Part shown: positions 19,993 through 27,037 of the stretch, one piece after another | Position numbering within the stretch: the stretch's first letter is position 1 | Layout of the letters: every line of letters starts with the position of its first letter | Source: Gemmatimonadaceae bacterium | GTDB taxonomy: Bacteria > Gemmatimonadota > Gemmatimonadetes > Gemmatimonadales > Gemmatimonadaceae | DNA: 64,000 nt | NCBI GenBank assembly: GCA_035533755.1 | Contig: DATLTC010000026.1 | Coordinates: forward strand, 62,001-126,000 | Reading direction: 5' to 3' | Translations under genes and position numbers: made by a program | The notes under the pieces: generated by a model | What the model was told of the DNA's origin: nothing | What the model saw: only the letters and a program-made list of their open reading frames with translations | Database searches by the model: none

Positions 19993-20838
19993 TCAGCCGC
20001 CCGTGATCCACGCGAACAGCGCATTACCCCAAAGCAATGTCACGACGGCCGCAGGCGCAAGGAACACGCCGAATGGGACGAGCGGCGGTTCGAACCCGGG
20101 CTCACCCAGGGACAACTCGGCCTGGGCGGACCGGCGGCCGCGGCGCATCCACGCCACGGGATAGACGACGCCCAGGAATACGGCGGCGCCGATCGCCGCG
20201 CCCACGAACACGGTGAAGATGGCGCGCGTGGGCCCCACCGCCGCGCCGACGAACGCCATCAGGGTCATGTCGCCGAGGCCCATCGCTTCTTTCTTGAGCG
20301 CCACCTCACCCAGCCAGCCGACGATGGCGATCAGGCCGGCGCCCGCGCAGGCGCCGATCACCGCGTCGCCGAGCCCGGCGAACGGTCCGTTGTCGCCGCC
20401 GAACCACGCGTACGTGGCCAGCGCGAGGGTGAACCCCAGCCCGAACAGCGTGAACCCGTCGGGGATCAGATAGTGCTTGCCGTCGGTGATCGCGACGCCG
20501 AGGAGCACGGTGACGGTGGTGGCCACGCGAAACGCCGTGAGCGAGGGACCGAAGTTGACCACGGTGAGCGTCCAGATCACGGCCACGGCGAGCTCGACCA
20601 GCGGGTACTGGGCGGAGATCGGCTCGTCGCAGCAGCGGCAGCGCGCGCGGAGCACCAGCCAGCTGAGCAGGGGAATGTTCTCGAACCAGGCCAACTGGTG
20701 TCCGCAGTTGGGGCACCGCGAGCGGGGACGCACCACCGACAGCTCGGCGGGCCAGCGTCCGATGCAGACGTTCAGGAACGATCCGATGACGGCGCCGAAC
20801 ACGAACGCGACGATCTCGAAGTACAGGTCGGGGCTCAC
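19993..20838 (-). CDS. pilD: Prepilin peptidase (type IV leader peptidase, A24 family)
   Basis: A 281-residue polytopic inner-membrane aspartic protease that cuts, and usually N-methylates, type IV prepilins and type II pseudopilins. The N-terminal GAVIGSFLNVCIGRWP and the zinc-binding loop with CPNC and CRCC are clear. The catalytic regions are DGKHYLIPD and GLGDM. The GTG start overlaps the upstream stop (GTGA). The only other pilus/secretion gene in the window is the GspE-like ATPase at 51292-53418. The symbol is used in the generic sense. Confidence 0.93.
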   Translation of the reverse strand: MSPDLYFEIVAFVFGAVIGSFLNVCIGRWPAELSVVRPRSRCPNCGHQLAWFENIPLLSWLVLRARCRCCDEPISAQYPLVELAVAVIWTLTVVNFGPSLTAFRVATTVTVLLGVAITDGKHYLIPDGFTLFGLGFTLALATYAWFGGDNGPFAGLGDAVIGACAGAGLIAIVGWLGEVALKKEAMGLGDMTLMAFVGAAVGPTRAIFTVFVGAAIGAAVFLGVVYPVAWMRRGRRSAQAELSLGEPGFEPPLVPFGVFLAPAAVVTLLWGNALFAWITGG

Positions 20839-21647
20839 GGGCGAAGCTCGTACAGGAGGATGCCGGTGGCCACGGCGACGTTGAGCGATTCCACGGCCGA
20901 CGCGATGGGGAGGGCCACGATGTGATCGGCGCGCTCGCGGGCCTGCGCCGACACCCCCGCGCCTTCGTTGCCGACCACGAGGCCGAGGCGCGCCGGCGGC
21001 GGCGTCCGGCCGAGGGGCGTGCCGCCGGCGTCGGCCACCCACCACGACAGCCCCACGCGGCGGTGGAACGCGTCGAGCTCGTCCCACGTGGCGTTCAGAC
21101 AGCGGTGGTGGAAGAGCGCGCCCATCGCGCCGCGCACGACCTTGGCATTCCACAGATCCACCGTGCCCGGGAGGGCGACGGTGGCGTGGGCGCCCAGCGC
21201 GGCGGCCGTGCGGAGGATGGTGCCCACGTTCCCGGGGTCCTGCACGGCGTCGAGCACGACGACGCGAAGGCCGTCGGCGGCGGCGATGTGGTCGAGCGAG
21301 TGGGCCGGCACGGGCGCGATGGCGAGCACGCCCTGCGGCGAATCGGTTTCGGCGGCGGTGTGAAAGTCGCGCGCGGCCACCTCCTCCACCGGCACGCCGG
21401 CCTGGAGAATGGCGTCGCGCAGGGCGGCGCCGCGCGGGGCCTCGAGCAGCTGCGGGGCGACGATCACGCCGCTGGGCGTGATGGGCGACCGGAGCAACTC
21501 CTCCACGGCGCGCACGCCTTCGCACACGAACAGTTGCTGCCGTTCGCGGGCTTTTCGACGACGGAGATCACGCGCTAACGTCAGGAGTCGCAAGGCGGTT
21601 GCGGAGAGAGGGTCCGGCGGCCGCCGCTCACCAACCGGCGCCGCCAT
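20835..21647 (-). CDS. SpoU/TrmH-family RNA 2'-O-methyltransferase
   Basis: A 270-residue SPOUT methyltransferase of the TrmH/RlmB type. An N-terminal substrate-binding domain (LFVCEGVRAVEELLRS) precedes the knotted domain with LDAVQDPGNVGTILRTAAALG, LVVGNEGAG and the closing VALPIASAVESLNVAVATGILLYE. It methylates a ribose in rRNA or tRNA; the target cannot be read from sequence. The start at 21647 is the first ATG giving a family-length protein. It lacks a clear ribosome site and a start a few codons away is possible. Confidence 0.9.
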   Translation of the reverse strand: MAAPVGERRPPDPLSATALRLLTLARDLRRRKARERQQLFVCEGVRAVEELLRSPITPSGVIVAPQLLEAPRGAALRDAILQAGVPVEEVAARDFHTAAETDSPQGVLAIAPVPAHSLDHIAAADGLRVVVLDAVQDPGNVGTILRTAAALGAHATVALPGTVDLWNAKVVRGAMGALFHHRCLNATWDELDAFHRRVGLSWWVADAGGTPLGRTPPPARLGLVVGNEGAGVSAQARERADHIVALPIASAVESLNVAVATGILLYELRP

Positions 21648-21688
21648 GCCTAGGACGACCGAGCCGGCGAAACGATTGCGCCCCGCGG

Positions 21689-22468
21689 TCAGAGGGCGGC
21701 GACGACGCCGGTGATGAGGGATTCGAACGTGGCCGCGGCGCGGGCGGTGGTGTCGATCACCTCGGCATGCGTGATCGGCGCATCGGACAGCCCCGACGCG
21801 AGATTGGTAATGCAGCTCACGCCCAGCACGCGCATGCCGAGGGCGCGGGCCACGATCACCTCGGGCACGGTGGACATGCCCACGGCGTCGATGCCGAGCG
21901 TGGCGAGCATGCGCACTTCGGCCGGGGTCTCGTAGCTCGGGCCGAGCAGGCCCGCGTACACGCCCTCCTCGAGCGCGATCCTCGCGGCGTCGGCCACGCT
22001 GCGCGCCAGTCCGCGGAGCACCGGGTCGTACGGATCGGACATGTCGGGAAAGCGCTCGTCGCCCGGCTCCACGCCGCCGATGAGTGGATTGCGGAACATC
22101 AGATTCACGTGGTCGCGGATGAGCATGAGCGTGCCGGGCGCGAAACTGCGCCGGATGCCGCCGGCCGCGTTGGAGACGATGAGCACGGGAGCGCCGAGGG
22201 CGCGCAGGACGCGTGCGGGGAACGCGGCCAGGCGGGCGTCGTGTCCCTCGTACATGTGGAACCGGCCGGCGAGGGCGAGCACGGGACGGCCGGCGAGCGT
22301 GCCGGCGAGGAGTTCCCCGGCGTGGCCGGCCACGGTGGACGGGGGAAACCCGGGGATGTCGCGATACGGAATGACCACCGGATGGTGGATGCGCTCGGCG
22401 AGCCCGCCGAGACCCGAGCCGAGGATGATGGCCGCGACGGGATGGAACGCGCCGACGCGGGCGCTCAC
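21689..22468 (-). CDS. Purine nucleoside phosphorylase
   Basis: A 259-residue trimeric-type (PunA-like) phosphorylase converting inosine or guanosine plus phosphate to the base and ribose-1-phosphate. Motifs are ILGSGLGGLA, the phosphate-binding GRFHMYEGHD, SNAAGGI, and GPSYETPAEVRM followed by AVGMSTVPEVI. I used the GTG at 22468. The frame remains open upstream for about 15 codons (IPPFGAEAARQAAAA) that look like the family's usual N-terminal helix, so the real start may be a rare codon near the add stop at 22513. It follows adenosine deaminase, whose product it uses. Confidence 0.93.
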   Translation of the reverse strand: MSARVGAFHPVAAIILGSGLGGLAERIHHPVVIPYRDIPGFPPSTVAGHAGELLAGTLAGRPVLALAGRFHMYEGHDARLAAFPARVLRALGAPVLIVSNAAGGIRRSFAPGTLMLIRDHVNLMFRNPLIGGVEPGDERFPDMSDPYDPVLRGLARSVADAARIALEEGVYAGLLGPSYETPAEVRMLATLGIDAVGMSTVPEVIVARALGMRVLGVSCITNLASGLSDAPITHAEVIDTTARAAATFESLITGVVAAL

Positions 22469-22512
22469 CGCGGCGGCAGCCTGGCGCGCCGCCTCGGCGC
22501 CGAACGGCGGGA

Positions 22513-23559
22513 TCAGACCCCGCTCCGGCGCAGGCGGCCCATCTCACGCTCGGCGTCGGCGATCAGGGCGCGCCGCTGCTCGAAAGGAAGGAACGCGCTC
22601 TCGAACCCGTTGAGCGACACGCGCGCGAGTTCGTCGAACGAGAAGTGCAGCCGCTGGGCCGCGTGCTCGTACTCGTCGGTGAGCGTGGTGCCGCTCATCA
22701 GGCGATTGTCGGTGTTCAGCACGACGTTCACCCCGCGATCGTAGTACGCGCGCAGCGGATGCGTGTCGTACGACGCCGCGGCGCGCGTCTGGACGTTGCT
22801 GGTGAGGCAGATCTCGAGCGGGATGCGACGATCGTTCACGTAATCGAGGAGCGCCGGGTCTTCGATGATGCGGGTGCCGTGTCCGATACGATCGACGCAG
22901 CAGGTGTGGAGCGCCTGGCGCACCGATTCCGGTCCGTCGCCCTCGCCGGCATGGCAGGTGCAGGCGAGGTCGTGGGCGTGCGCATAGCGGAACGCGCGCT
23001 CGTGCAGCGCGGCGGAATGGCCGGCTTCGCCGCCCGCGAGATCGAACCCCACCACGCCCTGCGCGCGATAGGCCACGGCGAGCTCGGCGAGTTCGAGCGA
23101 GACGTCGGGGGCCATGCTGCGAATGGCGCAGATGATCACGCGGCCGACGATGCCGAGCTCACGCTCGGCGCGCGCGAGGCCGCGCAGCGGGGCCTCCACC
23201 GCGTCGCCGAGGGCGAGGCCGTGGCGCACGTTGAGAATGGGCGCATAGCGCACCTCGATGTACCGCACGCCGTCGGCGGCGGCATCCACGGCCAGCTCGT
23301 AGGCGATGCGTTCCAGCGCCTCGGCGGTCTGCATCACCGAGAGCGTCACCGAGAACCGCTGCAGGTAGTCTTCGAGATTGTGGGCGTCGGCCACGAGCAT
23401 GTAGTCGCGGAGCGACTCGGCGTCGGGGCGCGGCATGGGCTGGTCGTACTCGCGAGCCAGGTCGAGGAGCGTGGCGGGACGCACCGAGCCGTCGAGGTGG
23501 CAGTGCAATTCGGCCTTGGGAAGCCGGCGGAGCAGTTCCCGGTTGATCGTGGGGGGCAT
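22513..23559 (-). CDS. add: Adenosine deaminase
   Basis: A 348-residue amidohydrolase turning adenosine into inosine. The N-terminal AELHCHLDGSVRP supplies the metal-binding HxH. CHAGEGDGPESV carries a zinc His and the catalytic Glu-containing region, DRIGHGTR gives another active-site His, and LNTDNRLMSGTTL the metal Asp. The gene follows the small beta-grasp-like gene by 6 bp. With the nucleotidase upstream and the phosphorylase downstream it forms a linear AMP to hypoxanthine route. Confidence 0.95.
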   Translation of the reverse strand: MPPTINRELLRRLPKAELHCHLDGSVRPATLLDLAREYDQPMPRPDAESLRDYMLVADAHNLEDYLQRFSVTLSVMQTAEALERIAYELAVDAAADGVRYIEVRYAPILNVRHGLALGDAVEAPLRGLARAERELGIVGRVIICAIRSMAPDVSLELAELAVAYRAQGVVGFDLAGGEAGHSAALHERAFRYAHAHDLACTCHAGEGDGPESVRQALHTCCVDRIGHGTRIIEDPALLDYVNDRRIPLEICLTSNVQTRAAASYDTHPLRAYYDRGVNVVLNTDNRLMSGTTLTDEYEHAAQRLHFSFDELARVSLNGFESAFLPFEQRRALIADAEREMGRLRRSGV

Positions 23560-23565
23560 TCGGGT

Positions 23566-23811
23566 TCAGTCGAAAGGTTCAGCGTCGCCGGACTCGGCGC
23601 CGCGATTGGGAAGCAGGCGGAAGATGGCGCCCGCCTGGAGCGCGGTCTGGCCGTCGATGGGCAGCCCGCGACTGTCGGTGATGATGCGGGTCCCGGCCAC
23701 GACGGCATCGGCCTCGGCGGCGTTCCAGGCGCGGACGGCGTCGAGGGCCGTGGCGCCGCGCGGCACCGAGACCGGGGCGGCGTTGACGAACACTCGCATG
23801 GGATCGCTCAT
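23566..23811 (-). CDS. Small hypothetical protein, beta-grasp (ThiS/MoaD)-like
   Basis: An 81-residue protein whose ATG overlaps the nucleotidase stop (ATGA). The pattern MRVFVNAAPVSVPRGATALDA, then a helix, then IITDSRGLPIDG and a late GAIFRLLP resembles the ubiquitin-like beta-grasp fold of ThiS/MoaD/SLBB-type domains: a beta-hairpin, a helix and further strands. The C-terminus is acidic and lacks the Gly-Gly tail needed for thiolation or conjugation, so it is not a standard sulfur carrier. It is tightly coupled between 5'-nucleotidase and adenosine deaminase. The fold is inferred by eye. The function is unknown. Confidence 0.65.
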   Translation of the reverse strand: MSDPMRVFVNAAPVSVPRGATALDAVRAWNAAEADAVVAGTRIITDSRGLPIDGQTALQAGAIFRLLPNRGAESGDAEPFD

Positions 23812-25496
23812 CGGGAGCCCTGGGCCGGCGGGCGGTGCATGGCGCGGTATGCCTCGCCGACGGCCGCCGCGGGCTCGAGCCGCCAGTTGCGCGCGGCATA
23901 ATCCTGCGGGCGCAGCACGTGGCGGCGGCGCACCTCGTCGATGAGCAGCTGGCGGATGTCCTGCTGCCGGTCGTACACCACGGGAGCACCGTCGAGCATG
24001 GCGTAGCCGCCGCCGCCCGTCTGTCGATAGTTGTTGAGCGCCATGGTGAACGTGTCGGTGGGAGTCACGGGCCGGCCGTTGCGGGTGAGCGACGTGATGC
24101 GGCGGCCGGCCGGCATGGAGAGATCGATCACGTAGTCCACACCCGAGACGACGTCGAAGTTGTAGCCCGGCACCGACTGATCGACCAGCGACCCGCCGGT
24201 GCCGAGCGTGCGATAGTACCGCGCGCTCTGTTCGAGATACTCGCGCAACTGCGCGCCGGTGATGCGCACGGCGCGCAGGGTGTTGTCGTACGGGTACAGG
24301 GCGGCGAGTTCGGCCACCGTGATGTTGCCGGCGGCGAGCGACGCATCGAGCGAGAACGCGGCCGTGGACGCGAGATCGGTGCCCGCCGCGCGGCGCTCCA
24401 CGTCGAGGATGAAGTCCAGAAGCGGCGTGTCGACCACGCGCGCGGAGTCGGCGCGCCAGGCCACCGGCGTGGAGCCGATGGGCGCGGTGACGTAGGCGAC
24501 GGTGAGGCGATGCATGTCGGCCGTGGCCGCGAGCACGAGTGGGTCCTCGGCGTGGCCGGCGGCGCGGATGATGCGACTGGACTTGCGTGCCACCGTCCAG
24601 CGGCCCGCGGCGCGTTGGAGTTCCAGATGCGCCACGGCCACGCTGGCCGCCCAGTTCCTGGGTTGCATGAGGAGCGCGCCGCCGATCACCGTGTCGGCCA
24701 TCTCCTTGTGGGAATGCCCATAGACGATGAGGTCGATGCCCGGCACCTCGTGCGCCACGCGCGCGGCAACGTTCTCGCTGGCCACGCCGGTGCCGGCGGT
24801 GTCGTAGCTCGAGGGTTCGTCGAGGCCGGCATGGAGGGTGACGAGGACGACGTCGGCGCCGTGGGCGCGCACCGCGCGGACCGCGTCTCCGATGGCGGGC
24901 ACGGCGTCGCGGACCGTGAGGTGGGCGGCGGCCAGGTGGTCGCGGTCCCAGAGGTCGGAGCCCGGGGCGGTGGCACCCACGATCCCGATCTTCACGCCGC
25001 GGCGCTCGACGATGGTCCACGCCTCGAAGGCGTGGGCGCCCGTGGTGGTGCGCACCGCGTTGGCGGCCAGGAACGGAAACGCGGCCTGGGCGATGGCGCG
25101 GCGGAGTTCCGGCACGCCGTAATTGAACTCGTGGTTGCCCACGGCCGCGGCGTCGTAGCGCATGACGTTCATGGCGGCGATCACGGGGCTGGGCTGCTCG
25201 GGGTGCATGCGGGCCGCGACGTACGCGAGGGGGCTGCCCTGGAGGAGATCGCCGGCATCGAGGAGCACCACGCGGCCCGGATTCGCAGTACGCAGCGAGT
25301 CGACGATGGTGGCGGCGCGCGACAGGCCGCGCGCGCTGTCGGGGCGGTTGGTATAGTAGTCCCAGCCCCGCAGATAGCCGTGCACGTCGGTGGTGGCAGC
25401 CACCACCAGGTCGACCGTGGCGGGCCTCTGGGCGGCGAGCGGCCACGCGGCGCCCAGGAGGGCCCCCACCGCCACGAGGACGCGCGTTCTCTTCAT
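23808..25496 (-). CDS. Secreted 5'-nucleotidase / 2',3'-cyclic phosphodiesterase (UshA-like)
   Basis: A 562-residue periplasmic or exported metallophosphoesterase. A signal peptide (about 1-22, ending LAAQ) precedes the N-terminal catalytic domain with TTDVHGYLRGWDYY, LDAGDLLQGSP and GNHEFNYG, the two-metal motifs. A later YGHSH supplies another metal ligand. The C-terminal substrate-specificity domain (from about 330) includes ALNNYRQTGGGGYAML. It would release nucleosides from nucleotides or cyclic nucleotides for uptake. It heads the operon that continues with deaminase and phosphorylase genes. Its short leader can fold extensively (25502-25570). Confidence 0.92.
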   Translation of the reverse strand: MKRTRVLVAVGALLGAAWPLAAQRPATVDLVVAATTDVHGYLRGWDYYTNRPDSARGLSRAATIVDSLRTANPGRVVLLDAGDLLQGSPLAYVAARMHPEQPSPVIAAMNVMRYDAAAVGNHEFNYGVPELRRAIAQAAFPFLAANAVRTTTGAHAFEAWTIVERRGVKIGIVGATAPGSDLWDRDHLAAAHLTVRDAVPAIGDAVRAVRAHGADVVLVTLHAGLDEPSSYDTAGTGVASENVAARVAHEVPGIDLIVYGHSHKEMADTVIGGALLMQPRNWAASVAVAHLELQRAAGRWTVARKSSRIIRAAGHAEDPLVLAATADMHRLTVAYVTAPIGSTPVAWRADSARVVDTPLLDFILDVERRAAGTDLASTAAFSLDASLAAGNITVAELAALYPYDNTLRAVRITGAQLREYLEQSARYYRTLGTGGSLVDQSVPGYNFDVVSGVDYVIDLSMPAGRRITSLTRNGRPVTPTDTFTMALNNYRQTGGGGYAMLDGAPVVYDRQQDIRQLLIDEVRRRHVLRPQDYAARNWRLEPAAAVGEAYRAMHRPPAQGSR

Positions 25497-25501
25497 GGGA
25501 A

Positions 25502-25570
25502 AAAGCTAGCCGCCGCACGGGCGAGCCGGGAGCCCGCGGTTGACGCGCGGATCGCGGGCTGGCCAGCTTT
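25502..25570 (-). promoter_or_regulatory. Structured leader just upstream of the nucleotidase operon
   Basis: On the minus strand the 75 nt before the start codon can form an outer stem AAAGCT(g)GCC / GGC(t)AGCTTT. Its 3' arm ends six bases before the ATG at 25496. An inner perfect 8-bp stem AGCCCGCG / CGCGGGCT is stacked on it, with a 19-nt bulge on one side. It would overlap the place where a ribosome site should be. It might be a regulatory leader, or an operator or terminator read as DNA. No known riboswitch consensus is recognised. Confidence 0.45.
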
Positions 25571-25685
25571 CAAAGGCGCGTCACTCCCTCCCCCAACGAT
25601 ACAGGATCGTGACACCTCATTCGCTACGTTCCGGCTTCGACTCGGCGAGATTCGAGTCACATCGGACCCATCATCGGGCCACGGC

Positions 25686-26312
25686 GTGAAGCCGCTGATC
25701 ATCGGGATCGCCGGCGGGACCGGCTCCGGCAAGTCCACCGTGGCGCGACGGGTGGCCGAGGCGCTGGCGGGCACGTCGGTGGCGTTCATCGACATGGACG
25801 CCTACTACAAGAACTACGTGGAGCTGCCGATCGCGCAGCGCCGGAAGATCAACTGGGACCATCCGGAGTCCATCGACTGGGCGCTGCTCGAGTCGCAGCT
25901 GAGCGAGTTGGCGGCGGGCGCGTCGATCGAGAAGCCGGTGTACGATTTCGTGCAGCACCTGCGGAGCCCGCAGAAGGTGACGGTTCCGCCGGCCGAGGTG
26001 GTGGTGATCGACGGCATCCTGCTGTTCGTGGAGGAGAAGGTGCGCGACCTCTGCGACGTGAAGGTGTTCGTGGACGCGGACGCGGACATCCGACTCATCC
26101 GGCGCATTCGCCGGGACATCGCGCGGCGCGGTCGGCCGTTGGAGGAGATTCTGGACCAGTACGTGAAAACCGTGCAGCCCATGCATCTGCAATTCGTGGA
26201 GCCGAGCAAGCGCTATGCGGACGTGATCGTGCCGCGGGGCGGGCACAATGCGGTGGCGATCGGCATGATCGTGGCCCGCATCCGGCTGCAACTCGAGGGC
26301 GCCGCCCGGTGA
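25686..26312 (+). CDS. udk: Uridine/cytidine kinase
   Basis: A 208-residue P-loop kinase that phosphorylates uridine and cytidine. The N-terminal LIIGIAGGTGSGKSTVARRV is the Walker A. It is followed by DMDAYYKNY, NWDHPESIDW, PVYDF, and the lid region RLIRRIRRDIARRGR, all typical of the family. The GTG at 25686 is the only start giving the family N-terminus; it has no strong ribosome site. It is divergent from the purine salvage operon, and its stop overlaps the response regulator start (GTGA). Confidence 0.95.
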   Translation: MKPLIIGIAGGTGSGKSTVARRVAEALAGTSVAFIDMDAYYKNYVELPIAQRRKINWDHPESIDWALLESQLSELAAGASIEKPVYDFVQHLRSPQKVTVPPAEVVVIDGILLFVEEKVRDLCDVKVFVDADADIRLIRRIRRDIARRGRPLEEILDQYVKTVQPMHLQFVEPSKRYADVIVPRGGHNAVAIGMIVARIRLQLEGAAR

Positions 26313-27037
26313 CGGCCGCGCCGATCGCGCCCACGGCGGGCGCCCGGGTGCTGGTGGTGGACGATGAGGCCGACATCGTGGCGCTCGTGGCCTTCCACCT
26401 GGCCAAGGCGGGCTACCGGGTGAGCACGGCGGCCAACGGCCCCGACGCGCTGGCGGCGGCGCGGCAGGAGCGCCCGATGCTGATCGTGCTCGACCTCATG
26501 CTCCCGGGCATGTCGGGGCTGGACGTGCTGCGCGAGCTGCGGGCCGGCGAGAGCACGCGGGACACGGCGGTGTTGCTGCTCACGGCGCGGCGCGAGGAAC
26601 AGGATCGGATCGAGGGGCTGTCGGTGGGCGCCGACGACTACCTCACGAAGCCGTTCAGCCCGCAGGAGCTGGTGCTGCGGGTGGGCGCCATCCTGCGCCG
26701 CGTCACGGCCAACGGCGTGGGCCCCACGGACGTGGTGACGCACGGCCCGATCGAGATCGACCGCGCGGCGCACCGGGTGCGGGTGAGCGGCCAGGAAGTG
26801 GAGCTGACGCCCACGGAATACCGGCTGCTGCTGCTGCTGTACGAGCGCCGGGGGCGCGTGCAGGCGCGCGCGCACCTGCTGGAGACCGTGTGGGAGGCGG
26901 CCCCCGACATCCAGACGCGCACGGTGGACATGCACGTGCAGCGCCTGCGCGCCAAGCTGGGCGAGGCGGGCGATCTCATCGAGACCGTGCGCGGGTTCGG
27001 CTACCGGCTGCGCGGACCGGCCTGGCGCGGCTCGTGA
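26309..27037 (+). CDS. OmpR/PhoB-family response regulator
   Basis: A 242-residue two-component regulator. The receiver domain (about 12-130) has VLVVDDEAD, the phospho-acceptor Asp in LIVLDLMLPGMSG and the conserved Lys in YLTKPF. The DNA-binding winged helix (about 145-235) has ELTPTEYRLLLLL and TVDMHVQRLRAKLG. It overlaps udk at its start and the kinase gene at its stop. With the adjacent PhoR-like kinase and the phosphate genes downstream, a PhoB role is plausible but not proven. Confidence 0.93.
   Translation: MTAAPIAPTAGARVLVVDDEADIVALVAFHLAKAGYRVSTAANGPDALAAARQERPMLIVLDLMLPGMSGLDVLRELRAGESTRDTAVLLLTARREEQDRIEGLSVGADDYLTKPFSPQELVLRVGAILRRVTANGVGPTDVVTHGPIEIDRAAHRVRVSGQEVELTPTEYRLLLLLYERRGRVQARAHLLETVWEAAPDIQTRTVDMHVQRLRAKLGEAGDLIETVRGFGYRLRGPAWRGS

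Noticed and set aside
23566-23811. Small gene as a true ThiS/MoaD sulfur carrier
   Set aside because: No C-terminal Gly-Gly and no thiamine or molybdopterin genes nearby; only the fold-like pattern is kept.
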